64,000 nt of DNA from assembly GCF_001874145.1 (NCBI RefSeq), contig NZ_MPCX01000004.1, forward strand, positions 1 through 64,000, read 5' to 3'. Every line of letters begins with the position of its first letter. Positions within the stretch are counted from its first letter, which is position 1. This DNA is from Lacinutrix sp. MedPE-SW. Lineage in GTDB: Bacteria; Bacteroidota; Bacteroidia; Flavobacteriales; Flavobacteriaceae. Shown piece by piece: positions 34,848 to 44,638 of the stretch. A program made the position numbers and the translations under genes. A model generated the notes under the pieces. It did no database searches and was not told the DNA's origin. It worked only from the letters and a program-made list of their open reading frames with translations.

Positions 34848-35510
34848 TTAAATGTAATTGTTTTTATTGAAACGTTCTATTATCTCCTCATAACTTTTAA
34901 TTGTTTTTTTACACCAATCCAGTCGTTTCTCTAATTTTTCGGCTTCAGTTAACTGCCAGTTTATATTTGTTTGTTTTAACTCTGTAGTAACATGTTGTAA
35001 AATAATTGCTGCAGAAACAGATATATTTAAACTTTCAGTAAAACCAACCATAGGTATTTTTAAAAACGCATCGGCTTCATCTAAAACTTCTTGAGATAAA
35101 CCTTCGGTTTCTCTTCCAAAGAAAAAGCAAGACTTTTTAGTAACATCAAAATCACGCAAATTACAATCGTTTGCATGTGGTGTAGTTGCTACCACTTGAT
35201 ATCCTTTTTGTTTTACATCTTGTATAGCATCTTTTACAGTATGGTAACGGTTTAAATCTACCCATTTTTGAGCACCCATTGCAATTTCACGGTCTATACG
35301 CTTGGCATTTACCTCTTCTACAATATTAACTTCTTGTATACCAAAAACATCACAACTTCTTATTACTGCACTTGTATTGTGTAGTTGGTACACATCTTCT
35401 GTAGCTACTGTAAAATGCTTTGTACGTTGTTCTAAAACCTTATAAAAGCGTTGCAATCTATGGTCTGTTAAATAAGTTTCTAAATGTTCTAGTAATTTTT
35501 TATCTATCAT
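34848..35510 (-). CDS. TrmH-family tRNA/rRNA 2'-O-methyltransferase
   Basis: A SPOUT-fold SAM-dependent ribose methyltransferase of 220 residues. The knotted SAM site is visible as FFGRETEGLSQEV, LKIPMVGFTESLNISVSAAI. The N-terminal part (HNTSAVIRSCDVFGIQEVNIV) is typical of TrmH, which makes Gm18 in tRNA. The C-terminal WCKKTIKSYEEIIERF helix also fits TrmH rather than RlmB, but exact target specificity is inferred. Confidence 0.88.
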   Translation of the reverse strand: MIDKKLLEHLETYLTDHRLQRFYKVLEQRTKHFTVATEDVYQLHNTSAVIRSCDVFGIQEVNIVEEVNAKRIDREIAMGAQKWVDLNRYHTVKDAIQDVKQKGYQVVATTPHANDCNLRDFDVTKKSCFFFGRETEGLSQEVLDEADAFLKIPMVGFTESLNISVSAAIILQHVTTELKQTNINWQLTEAEKLEKRLDWCKKTIKSYEEIIERFNKNNYI

Positions 35511-35523
35511 ATTTTAGTATACA

Positions 35524-35552
35524 AAAAAGCCCGATATTACCTATCGAGCTTA
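35524..35552 (-). terminator. Terminator of the CHRD gene
   Basis: On the minus strand AAGCTCGATA pairs with TATCGGGCTT (one G-T pair) and is followed by T residues. Confidence 0.7.
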
Positions 35553-35571
35553 TTTTATTTAATTTAATAAT

Positions 35572-36780
35572 TTAATTATTTGCACCAATATTACCTTGCG
35601 CAACTAACACAGCAAGGTTATCCATACTTTCGTGTACATTTACATATCCATCTACGGTTAATACATCATTATAAACAAAAGATGTTCCGTTATCTAACAT
35701 GGCTACATTAGTTTTACTTACGCCATTATCTCCATTTACTGGAGTAAACGTAAATAAAATTGCGCCTGGTGCTGTAGCCACACTACCTGCATGAATATGT
35801 GCTGGATGCATGGCGCCATTTGGCGTATTTATAATATCTATTACTGCTAAAGCCTCACCATTAAAACGCTCGAAAAATGTAATGTCTCCCATTATACTTG
35901 GATCACTAACTGCACTTAAATTATAGGTAACAGAAGTACCTGTTAATTCATTTTGCCCTATATCGCCTTGCGCTAATAAAACATCTAAATTAGTATCACT
36001 TAAATGCACGTTTATATAACCATCAAAATCTAACAAATTATTGTAAGAAATGGCATCTATATTTGTTTTGCTTTCTCCTGTTGTACCATCTACAGTATTT
36101 AAACTATAGGCAATTGCTCCAGTTTCGGCAGCAGTATTAAAGTGAATATGTGCAGGATGTTCACCACTTGCTGGTGTTTCTTCTAAATTAATTGTTACAA
36201 GTGTTTCGTTATTTACACGTTGTGAAAATGTTGCATTACCAGAAATTGCAGGAAAATCAACGCTACCCAAAGCATAAGATTTTGTAGTTCCTGTTAATTC
36301 GTTTTGCCCTATATCGCCTTGTGCAATAATATCTTCTAAATTACTTTCACTAAAATGAACATTTATATAACCATCAAAATCTAAAAGCTCTTCGTAACTA
36401 ATAATAGTATCATCGTCTAAAACATCAAAAGTGGTTGTACTAAAACCTGTTTCTCCTTCTACAGCTTGTAATGTTATAGCTATATCTCCACCTTCTGCAG
36501 CAGTATTAAAGTGAATGTGCGCAGGATGTAAGTTACCTTCTTCTGCACCTATTAACTGTATTTCTACTGTTACTGTTTCATTAGAATTTTTAATAAACTT
36601 TGCTGTTCCAGAAATACTAGGATCTTCTACAGGAAATAATTGAAATGTTTTAGAAGCTAACTGCGTTACATTTTCAAAAGCATCACCATCGCTATCATCA
36701 TCACCACAAGAAAAAATGGTTAATAAACTAAATAGTAAGAAATATTTTAATAATGATTTTGATTTAAAAAAAAGCGTCAT
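35572..36780 (-). CDS. Lipoprotein with three CHRD domains
   Basis: 402 residues with a lipoprotein signal (LFSLLTIFSC, then GDDD). Three tandem copies of about 120 residues each contain the CHRD pattern: ...HPAHIHFNTAAE(G/T)G..., an FDGY(I/V)NVH(F/L) segment and LAQGDIGQNELTG. CHRD domains are named from chordin, and in bacteria they occur in exported proteins of unknown ligand. The HPAHIH motif is rich in His and could bind a metal, which is an inference. It is divergent from the sirtuin gene. Confidence 0.9.
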   Translation of the reverse strand: MTLFFKSKSLLKYFLLFSLLTIFSCGDDDSDGDAFENVTQLASKTFQLFPVEDPSISGTAKFIKNSNETVTVEIQLIGAEEGNLHPAHIHFNTAAEGGDIAITLQAVEGETGFSTTTFDVLDDDTIISYEELLDFDGYINVHFSESNLEDIIAQGDIGQNELTGTTKSYALGSVDFPAISGNATFSQRVNNETLVTINLEETPASGEHPAHIHFNTAAETGAIAYSLNTVDGTTGESKTNIDAISYNNLLDFDGYINVHLSDTNLDVLLAQGDIGQNELTGTSVTYNLSAVSDPSIMGDITFFERFNGEALAVIDIINTPNGAMHPAHIHAGSVATAPGAILFTFTPVNGDNGVSKTNVAMLDNGTSFVYNDVLTVDGYVNVHESMDNLAVLVAQGNIGANN

Positions 36781-36856
36781 GATTGTCTTTATTTATTATG
36801 GTTAGTGCAATTTAAATAAAATAGTTCTAATTTTAGTGCTCAATGCTAATAAGAAT

Positions 36857-37540
36857 ATGAAACATCTAGTAGTACTAACTGGTGCAGGAATGAGTGCCGA
36901 AAGTGGTTTAAAAACATTTAGAGACGCCAATGGCTTGTGGGAAGGACACGATGTTATGGAAGTTGCAACACCTGAAGGATTTTTAAATAATCCGGAATTG
37001 GTTTTAGAATTTTACAACCAAAGGAGACAACAGCTTTTAGAGGTAGAACCTAACAGCGCGCATTATGAACTAGCAAAATTAGAGAAGCAATTTAAGGTGA
37101 GTATTATTACTCAAAACGTAGATGATTTACATGAACGTGCCGGTAGCAACACTGTTATACATTTACATGGGGAACTTTTAAAAGTACGAAGTATAATTAC
37201 GCCAGATAATGTGTATTCCTGGCGAAAACCACTTCACCTTGGTGATAAAGATAAAAACGGACACCAATTACGACCACATATTGTTTGGTTTGGTGAAGCT
37301 GTACCTTTAATTGAAACAGCAGCAAATATTTGTAGCCAAGCAGATATATTGTTAATTATTGGCACCTCTATGCAAGTATATCCTGCTGCTGGTTTAAAAG
37401 ATTATATTCCTGCACAAACACACACTTATTTTATAGACCCTAATCCTGCTGTTAGCAGTAACAACGCATTAACAGTAATTGCTAAAACCGCTACCGAAGG
37501 CATTAAAGACTTTATTAAAGCGCTAAATTCAAATCACTAA
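36857..37540 (+). CDS. cobB: Sirtuin-type NAD-dependent protein deacylase
   Basis: 227 residues from the ATG at 36857 (MKHLVVLTGAGMSAESG); a GTG 21 bp upstream is possible but less likely. The NAD-binding GAGMSAESG, TQNVDDLHERAG and catalytic His in VIHLHGEL are present. FYNQRR contains the Y-x-x-R pair of class III desuccinylases/demalonylases. The usual four zinc Cys are missing in the segment after HGEL. It is expected to remove acyl groups from lysines. Confidence 0.93.
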   Translation: MKHLVVLTGAGMSAESGLKTFRDANGLWEGHDVMEVATPEGFLNNPELVLEFYNQRRQQLLEVEPNSAHYELAKLEKQFKVSIITQNVDDLHERAGSNTVIHLHGELLKVRSIITPDNVYSWRKPLHLGDKDKNGHQLRPHIVWFGEAVPLIETAANICSQADILLIIGTSMQVYPAAGLKDYIPAQTHTYFIDPNPAVSSNNALTVIAKTATEGIKDFIKALNSNH

Positions 37541-37556
37541 ACACAGAAAATTTTAA

Positions 37557-38492
37557 ATGAAAAATACTTGCTGCATTCTATTAATATTCTGTTTTACAAA
37601 ACTTTACTCTCAAGATATAATTTCATTTAAAGATAAATTATTATTTAAAGTTGAATTAAATAAACAAACTGAATCCTTTTTAATAAATGAAGAAAATAAT
37701 AATGCTTTTATAGCGGAAGCCAATAATGTGTATAAATTAAAAATTGCAGCCAATTATAAATTTTTAGGTTTAAGTATTGGTTTTTCTCCAAGTAATAGCT
37801 ACGGAAACAATAAATCTAAATTTAGAAACATCCAGCTAAGGCTATTTCCAAACCAATGGTTTCAAACTATAGAACATAGACGTGTACAAGGTTTTTACCA
37901 AGATCAAATTCCCAATGGTACTGCTTTAAAACAATTTCCGCATTTAAAAACAACAAGTTGGACTGGAAGTACTGCTTATGTATTAAATAAAAACTTTTCT
38001 CTTAAACACTTAATGGCTTTAAATGAATGGCAACGAGAAACATCTGGTAGTTTTATTCCTACTTTAAATTATGGTTTTAATAGGCTGTCTGATTTTACAG
38101 AAAATGGTAAATACATACAAAACAATTTTGATATTGCTTTAACACCAAATTATTATTACACCTGGATAATTAAAGAACATTGGTTTCTCTCAGGAAATTT
38201 AGCTCCTTCCATTGGTGTAAGGTTTTCAAAAGAAAAAATTAAAGATATTGAAACTCGCGATACTTTTTTTACTAATGCTTTAGACTTTAACTTACAGTTT
38301 GGCTATACTACCGAGACTATTAGTGCTGGAGCAAAATTTAGCTTTGTATCAAACAGTAATAAAGAAGATAATATATCACGAAATTTTGTAAACGATAAAA
38401 CCTATGCTAGTCTTTATTTTGGTTACCGTTTTGAGCCGCCAACGTTTATAAAAAACACAGCAAACTGGATTAAAACTAAAACTGGTTTATAA
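37557..38492 (+). CDS. DUF4421-like outer-membrane protein
   Basis: 311 residues with a signal peptide (CCILLIFCFTKLYSQ). The body alternates hydrophobic residues in a pattern that suggests a beta-barrel (YKLKIAANYKFLGLSIGFSPSN, FDIALTPNYYYTWIIKEHWFLSGNLAPSIGVRF, ASLYFGYRFEPP). It resembles DUF4421, a Bacteroidota family of unknown function. It starts 16 bp after the sirtuin stop and is probably co-transcribed. Confidence 0.78.
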   Translation: MKNTCCILLIFCFTKLYSQDIISFKDKLLFKVELNKQTESFLINEENNNAFIAEANNVYKLKIAANYKFLGLSIGFSPSNSYGNNKSKFRNIQLRLFPNQWFQTIEHRRVQGFYQDQIPNGTALKQFPHLKTTSWTGSTAYVLNKNFSLKHLMALNEWQRETSGSFIPTLNYGFNRLSDFTENGKYIQNNFDIALTPNYYYTWIIKEHWFLSGNLAPSIGVRFSKEKIKDIETRDTFFTNALDFNLQFGYTTETISAGAKFSFVSNSNKEDNISRNFVNDKTYASLYFGYRFEPPTFIKNTANWIKTKTGL

Positions 38493-40127
38493 TTAATTTA
38501 AATCTATATCTTTTAAATTTTGAATGCGATTACGCTCTAAAAATGCATCTATAGTTTCAAAATGCTCAATAACGCGTTGATCTTTAAACTCAAATACTTT
38601 TTGAGATAAACCTTGTAAAAAATCACGGTCGTGAGATACTAATATTAATGTGCCGTCAAAATCTAATAATGCCTCTTTTAAAACGTCTTTAGATTTTAAA
38701 TCTAAGTGATTTGTTGGCTCATCTAATATTAACAAGTTTACTGGCTCTAAAAGCAATTTAACCATAGCTAATCTTGTTTTTTCTCCTCCAGATAATACAG
38801 ATACTTTTTTATCTATATCATCACCTTTAAACATAAAGCGCCCAAGAATATTTTTTATTTGTGTTCTAACATCTCCTTTTGCAACAGCGTCTACAGTTTC
38901 AAAAATAGTTAAGTCTTGATCTAATAATGCCGCTTGATTTTGTGCAAAATAACCTACTTGAACATTATGGCCTAAAGCGCACTTTCCTTCTACTTCAATT
39001 TCACCTAAAATAGATTTTATCATTGTAGATTTTCCTTCTCCATTTCTTCCTACAAAAGATACTTTCTCGCCTCTAGCTATAGAGAAACTTGCATTTTTAA
39101 ATACATCATGATCACCATAACTTTTAGATAAATCTTCAACAATTACAGGATAATCGCCAGAACGTTGTGCAGATGGAAACTTAAGTTTTAATGCCGAGTT
39201 ATCAACCTCATCGATTTCTATAATATCTAACTTTTCAAGCATGCGTTCTCGTGATGCAACTTGGTTAGTTTTAGAAAACGTGCCTTTAAAACGTTCTATA
39301 AATGCCATATTATCGGCTATAAATTTTTGTTGCTCTTGGTAAGCTTTAATTTGGTGACTGCGACGTTCTTCGCGTAATTGTAAGTAATGAGAATAATTGG
39401 CTTTATAATCATAAATACGTCCCATAGTAACCTCTATAGTACGGTTTGTAATATTGTCTATAAATGCACGGTCATGAGAAATAACCATTACTGCATTTGC
39501 TTTATTTATTAAAAAATCTTCTAACCAAATTACAGATTCTATATCTATGTGGTTTGTAGGCTCATCTAATAAAATTAAGTCTGGTTTCTGTAATAGAATT
39601 TTTGCTAATTCTATTCGCATTCTCCAACCACCAGAAAACTCATTGGTTTGCCTTGTAAAATCTGCTTGTTTAAACCCTAAACCTTTTAATGCTTTTTCTA
39701 CTTCGGCATCATAATTTACATCTTCTAAAGCATAATATTGTTCGCCTAATTCGCTTACTTTTTCAATTATGGCCATGTATTCATCACTTTCATAATCTGT
39801 TCGTGTTTCCAGCTGTTTGTTAAGAGCTTCAATTTCATCTCGCATTTTAAAAATATGCTTGAATGCTTTAGAGGCTTCTTCAAAAACAGTACTATTATCT
39901 TTAGTAAGTAAATGTTGTGGTAAGTATGCAATTACAGTTTCTTTTGGAAAACTCACTTTTCCTCGAGTGCCTTTTTGCTCGCCTGCAACAATCTTCATCA
40001 TTGTAGATTTTCCTGCTCCATTTTTACCCATTAATGCAATTTTATCGTTTGGATTTATAACAAAATTCACATCGCTAAATAAAGTTGTTCCACTAAACTC
40101 TACTGCTAAACCATCTACTGTAATCAT
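38493..40127 (-). CDS. ABC-F family ATPase
   Basis: 544 residues without membrane segments: two ABC domains, with Walker A GKNGAGKST and GRNGEGKST, signatures FSGGWRMRIELAKIL and LSGGEKTRLAMVKLL, and Walker B LILLDEPTNHID / LLILDEPTNHLD. The domains are joined by a charged linker (residues ~245-320). ABC-F proteins act on the ribosome E site and translation rather than transport. The overall form resembles YbiT/EttA types; a specific antibiotic-resistance role is not supported. Confidence 0.93.
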   Translation of the reverse strand: MITVDGLAVEFSGTTLFSDVNFVINPNDKIALMGKNGAGKSTMMKIVAGEQKGTRGKVSFPKETVIAYLPQHLLTKDNSTVFEEASKAFKHIFKMRDEIEALNKQLETRTDYESDEYMAIIEKVSELGEQYYALEDVNYDAEVEKALKGLGFKQADFTRQTNEFSGGWRMRIELAKILLQKPDLILLDEPTNHIDIESVIWLEDFLINKANAVMVISHDRAFIDNITNRTIEVTMGRIYDYKANYSHYLQLREERRSHQIKAYQEQQKFIADNMAFIERFKGTFSKTNQVASRERMLEKLDIIEIDEVDNSALKLKFPSAQRSGDYPVIVEDLSKSYGDHDVFKNASFSIARGEKVSFVGRNGEGKSTMIKSILGEIEVEGKCALGHNVQVGYFAQNQAALLDQDLTIFETVDAVAKGDVRTQIKNILGRFMFKGDDIDKKVSVLSGGEKTRLAMVKLLLEPVNLLILDEPTNHLDLKSKDVLKEALLDFDGTLILVSHDRDFLQGLSQKVFEFKDQRVIEHFETIDAFLERNRIQNLKDIDLN

Positions 40128-40293
40128 AAACTTATTTTTAAAAACGCGAAAATACTAAAAAGCTTTTTATAAAATTATGCTCTCTTTTTTTGTTTTTAAT
40201 TGAATTTTTAAAAGCTAAAACTTATTATAACTTTCTAATAGCCAATCCAAAAGAATACACTACTTTCGCGCCAAATTTAGAATTGCAAATACT

Positions 40294-40740
40294 ATGAAAC
40301 GCATTAAGGAGTACAAAAAGTTATTTAACGTTGAAAATGATATGACTTTAAAAAGTTTAAAAACAACGTATAGAAGTCTTGTAAAAGAATGGCATCCAGA
40401 TAAATTTCAAGATAATGATGAAAAAGCTCTAGAAGCTGAAGAGGTAAGTAGAAAAATAATTGATGCTTATCACTTTTTAGTTAGTATTGCTCCAGAAACT
40501 ATTGCTGCTAATAAAGATGAATATAATACAACTATAAGTACCACAATTATGGATTGGAAACATAAAGGTTTACTGCTAGAAGTTACTTTTTTAGATGGTA
40601 ATACTTATGAATATTTTGGTGTAAATAAAGCTTTATACATAAAATTTGCTCAAAGTGATAAGCAAAACCGTTTTGGAAAACGTAATATTTTTAATACGTT
40701 TACTTATAGAAAAATTAAGAAACAAGATGTTATGGCATAG
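40294..40740 (+). CDS. J-domain plus KTSC-domain protein
   Basis: 148 residues. Residues ~8-66 form a J domain with the HPD triad in VKEWHPDKFQ, which would stimulate an Hsp70. Residues ~75-145 form a KTSC-like domain (ILLEV-FLDG-TYEYFGV ... FNTFTYRKI type pattern). KTSC domains occur in small proteins proposed to bind nucleic acid or protein. Cytoplasmic; transcribed alone. Confidence 0.85.
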   Translation: MKRIKEYKKLFNVENDMTLKSLKTTYRSLVKEWHPDKFQDNDEKALEAEEVSRKIIDAYHFLVSIAPETIAANKDEYNTTISTTIMDWKHKGLLLEVTFLDGNTYEYFGVNKALYIKFAQSDKQNRFGKRNIFNTFTYRKIKKQDVMA

Positions 40741-40756
40741 TAACGCAGTTTCCTAT

Positions 40757-40794
40757 AAAAAAAGCCTCTATTTTAAATAGAGGCTTTTTTTATT
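40757..40794. terminator. Bidirectional terminator
   Basis: AAAGCCTCTATTT / AAATAGAGGCTTT with A and T tracts at either side, between convergent genes. Confidence 0.92.
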
Positions 40795-40806
40795 TTATAA
40801 ATTAAA

Positions 40807-42039
40807 TTATGCATTTTTCTCTTCTATCCATTTACTCATAAACTTTGTACTTTGTAGTGTATGGTGCATAAGCATTGCTCCCGTAAAATTACTTTTTCTA
40901 TGTACATCTAAACCATTTTTAGTGGCTTCAACTCTATGCACAAAATCTGCTGCAAACAATTGTTTATCAAAACGTAAGTTTATAACATTTACACCAAGCT
41001 TTTGTTTTGCATTCCAAAATATTTTATTGCTATAAAGTTCTACAGCCATTTTTGCAAAATCTAAAGGATCATCTTCTATAAAGCCATTTGGTTCTAAATC
41101 TCCATACATACCTTCTGCTCCTATACTTGTAGTTATACAAGGTGTTCCATTATACATAGCATCTATAATTTTACCTTTTAATCCTGCACCAAAGCGTAAT
41201 GGTACCAAACATACTTTGTATTTTTGCATTACTGTTGCAATATCTTCTACAAAGCCTTTAATATAAAATCCAGATTTTTTGTCTTCTAATTGAGTGACTT
41301 TATGAGATTCGTAAGATCCATAAATATGCATTTCGGCTTTAGGTAATTGTTTTCTAATTGTTGGCCAAATGTGTTCTTTTAGGTATTTAATACCATCTAA
41401 ATTAGGTTCGTGTAAAAAATTACCAACAGTTACAAAATGTTCTCTTGCTCTAAATCCAGGTAAAAGACTTTGTTGCTTAGGAGAAATAGATTCTAATAAA
41501 AAAGGCAAATAACACAATAAATGTTCATCTACTTTAAATTGATGTTTTAAAATTTCAAATTCAACTTCACTAATAATTAAAGTTAAATCACATCTATAAA
41601 TACTTGCTATTTCTCGTTTTGCTACATCATTAAATAAATAATGAGTATTAAAAACCGATTGGTCTTTTAAAGCTTGTTGCCTTCCTTTTCTTAAGCAATG
41701 TAAATCTTCAGTATCTAGTAACCTTAAAGCATTAGGACATTGTTCTGCTACGCGCCATCCAAATTGTTCTTCAATCATAAATCGATCGAATACTACGATA
41801 TCTGGATTTAGTTCTTTTACAAAAACATCAAAACTAGAATTGTTTAATTCTATTTCTTGAGTTTTAACACCAATACTTTTTAAATCGAAAGCATTTTCAC
41901 TTTTTGCACATGCTGTAGCAAATGTTACATTGTATTTTTTTGATAGAAATAAGTTTATTATATGCATCATACGTATTCCTGCTGCAGAGCTTTTGGGCTC
42001 TGGCCATACAATGCCAATAATTAAAAGTTCTTTATTCAA
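40807..42039 (-). CDS. Glycosyltransferase (GT4-like)
   Basis: 410 residues with a GT-B fold. The N-terminal Rossmann half starts LLIIGIVWPEPKSSAAGIRMMHIINLF and the donor-binding half contains EMHIYGSYES, IKGFVEDIATVMQKYKVCLVPLRFGAGLKGKIIDAMYNG and PCITTSIGAEGM. The E-x7-E region is altered, with DAMYNGTPC in place of the usual EA-A-G-P. Donor and acceptor sugars are unknown, and no polysaccharide cluster surrounds it. Confidence 0.88.
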   Translation of the reverse strand: MNKELLIIGIVWPEPKSSAAGIRMMHIINLFLSKKYNVTFATACAKSENAFDLKSIGVKTQEIELNNSSFDVFVKELNPDIVVFDRFMIEEQFGWRVAEQCPNALRLLDTEDLHCLRKGRQQALKDQSVFNTHYLFNDVAKREIASIYRCDLTLIISEVEFEILKHQFKVDEHLLCYLPFLLESISPKQQSLLPGFRAREHFVTVGNFLHEPNLDGIKYLKEHIWPTIRKQLPKAEMHIYGSYESHKVTQLEDKKSGFYIKGFVEDIATVMQKYKVCLVPLRFGAGLKGKIIDAMYNGTPCITTSIGAEGMYGDLEPNGFIEDDPLDFAKMAVELYSNKIFWNAKQKLGVNVINLRFDKQLFAADFVHRVEATKNGLDVHRKSNFTGAMLMHHTLQSTKFMSKWIEEKNA

Positions 42040-42121
42040 AAGAGAAGCGTATTTAAATTAGTGTTTCTACAAAATTACGAGTCTCTTAATAAAATAGAAC
42101 ATTTTTAACTTTATTTATTAA

Positions 42122-42595
42122 TTATTCTGGTCTTGGCGCTAAGGCATAACCCATTCTAACACGTTTCGCCCATTTTAAAACAGCTGTTATTTGCTCATCT
42201 GTTAGTTTTGCTTCAGTATGCGTCCATGTGTAAGATGGTAACGGCATTTCTTTTGCTTCGACCATTTCTATTAATTCTTCAATTTTATGGTCTTTTCGTT
42301 TTATAGAATAATCATTCCATGTAGAAACATTAAAATGCTTTGTACCATGCGCTACGTGATCTGCCATCCAATAATTTACGGGTGTAATATTATTATACCA
42401 AGGATAGCGTGTAGCGTTACTGTGACAATCAAAGCAACTTTCTTCTAATATTTTTTTAACTTCTGGAGATGGTTTGGTTTCTTGTAAGAAAGCCGAAACA
42501 GATTCCATACTGCCATCATTTTTTTCTGGCCCAAAAAACTGAGCAATTACAAATATTACAAGTAAAATTAATAAACCCTTTTTAACAATTTTCAT
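42122..42595 (-). CDS. Heme-binding (Haem_bd, cytochrome c-like) protein
   Basis: 157 residues with an N-terminal membrane anchor or signal (GLLILLVIFVIAQFF). A single CFDCH c-type heme site lies in a context (SNATRYPWYNNITPVNYWMADHV--GTKHFN-STW) characteristic of the Bacteroidota heme-binding domain. Probably periplasmic with a role in electron transfer; the partner is unknown. Confidence 0.9.
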   Translation of the reverse strand: MKIVKKGLLILLVIFVIAQFFGPEKNDGSMESVSAFLQETKPSPEVKKILEESCFDCHSNATRYPWYNNITPVNYWMADHVAHGTKHFNVSTWNDYSIKRKDHKIEELIEMVEAKEMPLPSYTWTHTEAKLTDEQITAVLKWAKRVRMGYALAPRPE

Positions 42596-42634
42596 TTTCG
42601 TTACATTTAGGCTTTAAAAGTAATAAAAATCCTT

Positions 42635-43198
42635 TTGACATTAGAAACGCTATATCAAGAATTAAATTACGTTAATCATTCTCGTGAGAAACGCCTATAT
42701 TATGCTAATTTGGTTATTAATAATCTAGACTTAATACCTAAATTATTAAAAATTTTATTTATGGTTGATGATAAAATATCACCTCGCGCTGCTTGGGTTT
42801 TCGAGTTTATATGTGGTGAAAATATTGAAAAAATCATCCCATATTTAGATACTTTTACGCAAAACATGCATAAGGTACATTTAGACTCTGCAGTTAGGCC
42901 TGTTGCTAAAATTTGTGAATATTTAATAGAAGCGTATTACGGTAAAAAAGATTCTAAAATTAAGCAAGCGTTAAGTTCAAAACATCGAGAGAAAATTACC
43001 GAAGCTTGTTTTGATTGGATGATTAATGATGCCAAAATTGCACCTAAAGCCTATGCTATGAATAGCTTATTTCTTTTAGGCCAAGAGTATAGCTGGATTC
43101 ATCCAGAATTGGTTTTAATTTTAGAACGTGACTACCAAATGCAAAGTTCTGGTTTTAAAGCGCGTGCAAGGCAAATTTTAAAGAAAATTAAAAAATAG
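42635..43198 (+). CDS. HEAT-like helical protein upstream of purB
   Basis: 187 residues starting at TTG 42635. No in-frame ATG occurs before residue 43, and the N-terminal helix (LYQELNYVNHSREKRLYYANLVI) looks integral. It is almost entirely helical in short units, suggesting a HEAT/armadillo-type scaffold. No catalytic motif. It precedes purB by 94 bp and may share its transcript. Proteins in this position are sometimes labelled adenylosuccinate lyase by transfer, but it has no resemblance to PurB. Confidence 0.78.
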   Translation: MTLETLYQELNYVNHSREKRLYYANLVINNLDLIPKLLKILFMVDDKISPRAAWVFEFICGENIEKIIPYLDTFTQNMHKVHLDSAVRPVAKICEYLIEAYYGKKDSKIKQALSSKHREKITEACFDWMINDAKIAPKAYAMNSLFLLGQEYSWIHPELVLILERDYQMQSSGFKARARQILKKIKK

Positions 43199-43292
43199 CA
43201 TTTAAATAAAAGTTTTGCTCTTAACACCAAACTTTTAACTTTCTTACCTATCTTTACGCCTTTCAAAATTGAAACACAACAACACACACTAT

Positions 43293-44636
43293 ATGTCATT
43301 ATCTAACTTAAATGCCATCTCACCTATTGATGGTCGTTATAGAAATAAAGTAGAAAACTTAACTCATTATTTTTCTGAAGAAGCGCTTATTAAATATCGT
43401 GTTTTAGTAGAAATAGAATATTTTATCGCTTTATGTGAACAGCCTTTACCGCAACTCTCTGGTATTAACACATCAATTTTTAAAGAGTTAAGGTCAATTT
43501 ATAAAGATTTTTCTGTTGAAGATGCGCAAGCTATTAAAGACATTGAAAAGGTAACAAACCACGATGTAAAAGCAGTTGAGTATTTTATAAAAGAACAGTT
43601 TGACGCTTTAAGCCTTCAAGATTATAAAGAGTTTATTCATTTTGGTTTAACCTCTCAAGATATTAATAACACAGCAATTCCATTAAGTATTAAAGATGCT
43701 ATGAATGCTGTTTATGTTCCAGAATACACAAACCTTTTAAATGAATTAAAACGTCTTGCTGAAGAGTGGAAAGATATCCCAATGCTAGCAAGAACGCACG
43801 GCCAACCTGCATCACCAACGCGTTTAGGAAAAGAAATTGAAGTTTTTGTTGTACGCTTAGAAGAACAGTTTAATTTATTAAACGATATACCTAGTGCTGC
43901 AAAATTTGGTGGAGCAACTGGTAATTTTAATGCGCATAAGGTAGCATATCCAGATACAGATTGGAAAGCCTTTGGTAGTGCCTTTGTTCAAGAAAAACTA
44001 GGGCTTCATCATTCGTTTCCAACAACTCAAATTGAGCATTACGACCATATGGCTGCTTTATTTGATTGTTTAAAACGTATAAACACTATTATTATAGATT
44101 TAGATCGTGATATCTGGACTTACGTATCTATGGACTATTTTAAACAAAAAATTAAAGCTGGTGAAGTTGGAAGTAGTGCCATGCCACACAAAGTAAACCC
44201 TATAGATTTTGAAAATTCTGAAGGTAATTTAGGTATAGCCAATGCTATTTTCGAGCATTTATCGGCTAAACTACCCGTTTCACGTTTACAACGTGATTTA
44301 ACAGACAGTACTGTTTTACGTAATGTTGGTGTACCTTTTGGGCATACGCTTATTGGTTTTAAATCTACAATTAAAGGTTTAGGAAAGCTATTATTAAATG
44401 CTTCTAAATTTGAACAAGACTTAGAAAATAATTGGGCTGTAGTTGCCGAAGCTATACAAACCATTTTACGCCGTGAAGCTTACCCAAATCCATATGAAGC
44501 TCTTAAAGGCTTAACAAGAACTAACGAAGCGATTACAAAAACCTCTATTTCAAATTTTATTGATACCTTAGAGGTTAGTGAAGCTATTAAAAATGAATTA
44601 AAAGCTATTTCTCCAAGTAACTATACAGGTATATAA
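43293..44636 (+). CDS. purB: Adenylosuccinate lyase
   Basis: Catalyses two fumarate-releasing steps in purine synthesis (SAICAR to AICAR, adenylosuccinate to AMP). 447 residues from the ATG at 43293 (MSLSNLNAISPIDGRY); a TTG 24 bp upstream is less likely. Family motifs: HDVKAVEYFI, TSQDINNTA, ARTHGQPASPT and the signature loop SSAMPHKVNPIDFEN. It is followed after 2 bp by a small membrane protein gene. Confidence 0.97.
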   Translation: MSLSNLNAISPIDGRYRNKVENLTHYFSEEALIKYRVLVEIEYFIALCEQPLPQLSGINTSIFKELRSIYKDFSVEDAQAIKDIEKVTNHDVKAVEYFIKEQFDALSLQDYKEFIHFGLTSQDINNTAIPLSIKDAMNAVYVPEYTNLLNELKRLAEEWKDIPMLARTHGQPASPTRLGKEIEVFVVRLEEQFNLLNDIPSAAKFGGATGNFNAHKVAYPDTDWKAFGSAFVQEKLGLHHSFPTTQIEHYDHMAALFDCLKRINTIIIDLDRDIWTYVSMDYFKQKIKAGEVGSSAMPHKVNPIDFENSEGNLGIANAIFEHLSAKLPVSRLQRDLTDSTVLRNVGVPFGHTLIGFKSTIKGLGKLLLNASKFEQDLENNWAVVAEAIQTILRREAYPNPYEALKGLTRTNEAITKTSISNFIDTLEVSEAIKNELKAISPSNYTGI

Positions 44637-44638
44637 AT

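Noticed and set aside
38493-40127. Antibiotic-resistance ABC-F protein
   Set aside because: The sequence has the general ABC-F layout but no feature that identifies a resistance subtype; a housekeeping translation factor is the simpler reading.
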